DNA of 5,974 bases, taken from Geodermatophilaceae bacterium. GTDB taxonomy: Bacteria > Actinomycetota > Actinomycetes > Mycobacteriales > Geodermatophilaceae. Under the pieces are notes generated by a model. It was not told the DNA's origin and ran no database searches. It saw nothing but the letters and a program-made list of their open reading frames with translations. Location: assembly GCA_013811975.1 (NCBI GenBank), contig JACCUF010000209.1:1-5974 (forward strand), read 5' to 3'. The position numbers were made by a program, and so were the translations under genes. Below, piece by piece: positions 5,197-5,974 of the stretch (position 1 is the stretch's first letter; every line of letters starts with the position of its first letter).

Positions 5197-5209
5197 TTGA
5201 TAACCTCAA
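5197..5209. promoter_or_regulatory. Putative MarR operator, site 1
   Basis: TTGA-TAACC-TCAA is a 13-bp partial palindrome. It lies just upstream of the membrane protein gene's ribosome binding site, where that gene's promoter should be. It recurs in inverted orientation at 5237-5249. Confidence 0.45.
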
Positions 5210-5236
5210 GTAGTGTTCGAGTGTCTACCGAACAGG

Positions 5237-5249
5237 ATGAGGTTGTCAA
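5237..5249. promoter_or_regulatory. Putative MarR operator, site 2
   Basis: On the minus strand this reads TTGACAACCTCAT, matching site 1 (TTGATAACCTCAA) at 11 of 13 positions. Centres are 40 bp apart, about four helical turns. It overlaps the TTGTCA -35 box of the MarR gene, so binding here would repress the regulator itself. Confidence 0.45.
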
Positions 5250-5272
5250 GTATCGAGGTCGCAGACTATTGT
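5243..5272 (+). promoter_or_regulatory. Leaderless promoter of the MarR gene
   Basis: TTGTCA (5243-5248) as -35, an 18-nt spacer, TATTGT (5267-5272) as -10, then 6 nt to the ATG at 5279. Transcription would start at the start codon, and no Shine-Dalgarno site is present. This is the best-formed promoter in the window. Confidence 0.6.
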
Positions 5273-5278
5273 CGACCT

Positions 5279-5740
5279 ATGAAGCCCCCCGGGGTAGCTG
5301 GCGCAGCTGCGAGCCTGGATGACGCGCACGAAATCGCTGGCCTGCTCTTCCAGATCACCGAACAGACCAGGCACGTCTTTGAATCAGCCGCCCGTCGGTT
5401 TGAGCTCACTCCACCCCAGGCCCGGGCCCTGTTGGAACTGCAGCAGCCGGTGTCGATGCGCTTCGTTGCTGATCGGCTCCGCTGCGATGCCTCGAACGTC
5501 ACCGGGATAGTGGACAGACTGGAGGCTCGCGAGCTCGTCACCCGTGAATCCGACCCCTTGGATCGGCGGATCAAGTCTCTGGTGCTCACACCGGAGGGTC
5601 ATCGGGCGCGGGTAGCTCTCGAGGCGGCCGTACGCAGCTCCCCCGTGATGGCCGGACTCAGTCCCAGCGAAAGGCGCGCGCTGCTCCGGCTGCTCGGCAA
5701 GATTGCTGGCAGGGGCCTCCCCTTTGACAACTCGGTCTGA
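5279..5740 (+). CDS. MarR-family transcriptional regulator
   Basis: 153 residues, a normal MarR length. The dimer helix is around DAHEIAGLLFQITEQTRHVF (15-34). The winged helix has PPQARALLEL (45-54), the second helix SMRFVADRLRC (59-69), the recognition helix DASNVTGIVDRLEARELV (70-87) and a basic wing ESDPLDRRIKSLVLTPEG (90-107). MarR dimers bind palindromes and release DNA on binding a ligand or on oxidation; a single Cys (C69) sits just before the recognition helix. The ATG at 5279 is preferred over an in-frame GTG at 5213, because it follows a good -35/-10 pair by 6 nt and the extra 22 residues would be encoded by the promoter and operator. It probably represses itself and the divergent membrane protein-PPOX operon through the paired sites at 5197-5249. 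Family is certain; the ligand is unknown. Confidence 0.9.
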   Translation: MKPPGVAGAAASLDDAHEIAGLLFQITEQTRHVFESAARRFELTPPQARALLELQQPVSMRFVADRLRCDASNVTGIVDRLEARELVTRESDPLDRRIKSLVLTPEGHRARVALEAAVRSSPVMAGLSPSERRALLRLLGKIAGRGLPFDNSV

Positions 5741-5767
5741 TCGATACCTCGCTGCGGCCTGGTCGGC

Positions 5768-5974
5768 TCATGGCCTCGCGGCGCAAAGGCTCTCGGCCAG
5801 GACCTGCAGGGTCGACGTCAGTTCTCTGCGAGCGCGACCCGGCATGGCTGCGACGGTGTCGATTGCCAACTGGATCCACACGGACTTGAGTTCCGGCATC
5901 ATCGCACGGCCCTGCTCGGTGAGTTCGACGATGGTGGCTCGGGCATCGCCTGGAGCGGGGGAACGATCGATCAG
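5768..5974 (-). CDS. MarR-family regulator, C-terminal part (runs off the window)
   Basis: The last 68 codons of a minus-strand gene whose start lies beyond 5974. The visible part begins LIDRSPAPGDARATIVELTEQG, which fits a MarR wing (acidic/basic turn, two strands, then the xLTxxG turn into the last helices). Two helices follow: RAMMPELKSVWIQLAIDTVAAM, and then a stretch ending LTSTLQVLAESLCAARP before the TGA. The wing's usual DxRDxRxxxV pattern appears as P-G-D-A-R-A-T-I-V. It is convergent with the complete MarR gene, 27 nt from its stop, and appears to be a separate MarR-type protein rather than a repeat of it. The recognition helix is outside the window, so neither its target nor its relation to the first regulator can be judged. 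Confidence 0.72.
   Translation of the reverse strand: MIDRSPAPGDARATIVELTEQGRAMMPELKSVWIQLAIDTVAAMPGRARRELTSTLQVLAESLCAARP

Noticed and set aside
4739..5209. Upstream extension of the PPOX reading frame to a 270-residue protein
   Set aside because: The added part is arginine- and glycine-rich shadow sequence opposite no domain. It overlaps the well-supported membrane protein gene, and the PPOX domain starts naturally at 4738.
5213..5278. GTG start at 5213 extending the MarR protein by 22 residues
   Set aside because: The extra codons are made of the putative promoter and operator sequence, no ribosome binding site precedes the GTG, and the ATG at 5279 gives a normal MarR N-terminus.

Overview
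The window looks like chromosomal DNA from a high-G+C actinobacterium, probably a Mycobacteriales-type organism such as Gordonia, Rhodococcus, Nocardia or a mycobacterium. Codon third positions are strongly G/C. Two enzymes belong to families that use coenzyme F420. Three starts (1226-, 1348+, 5279+) lack a Shine-Dalgarno site and carry a TANNNT -10 hexamer exactly 6 nt upstream, the layout of leaderless actinobacterial mRNAs. No mobile element, CRISPR array, tRNA or rRNA was seen, and genes are tightly packed. Genus and gene names come from reading motifs, not from a database search.

Region 1 (1-422, +): a Ddn-like F420-dependent nitroreductase-family protein with its own ribosome binding site. 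It converges with region 2 across a 3-nt gap.

Region 2 (426-2655): a small catabolic cluster. A crotonase of the MenB/BadI type (minus strand) diverges from a short-chain dehydrogenase (SDR) and a Rid-family protein (plus strand). The shared 121-nt promoter region holds an approximately two-copy 41-nt tandem repeat and a 12-bp palindrome. A BadI-like ring-opening hydrolase, an SDR and a Rid protein together resemble the lower part of aryl-CoA or alicyclic-CoA degradation (cyclohexanecarboxylate, or 2-aminobenzoyl-CoA as in Azoarcus). The Rid protein lacks the catalytic arginine of true RidA. The ligase and monooxygenase such a pathway needs are not in this window.

Region 3 (2687-4347): a YafY-type HTH-WYL regulator (minus) diverges from an alpha/beta hydrolase (plus). 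A perfect 7-6-7 inverted repeat between them is a likely operator.

Region 4 (4397-5740): a two-gene minus-strand operon encodes a four-helix DUF6069-like membrane protein and a PPOX-class putative F420 enzyme, overlapping by ATGA. It diverges from a MarR regulator. Two oppositely oriented copies of a TTGAYAACCTCA site lie between them, one at each promoter, suggesting that the MarR protein controls itself and the operon.

Region 5 (5768-5974, minus): the C-terminal 68 residues of a second MarR-like regulator, running off the window edge and convergent with the first.
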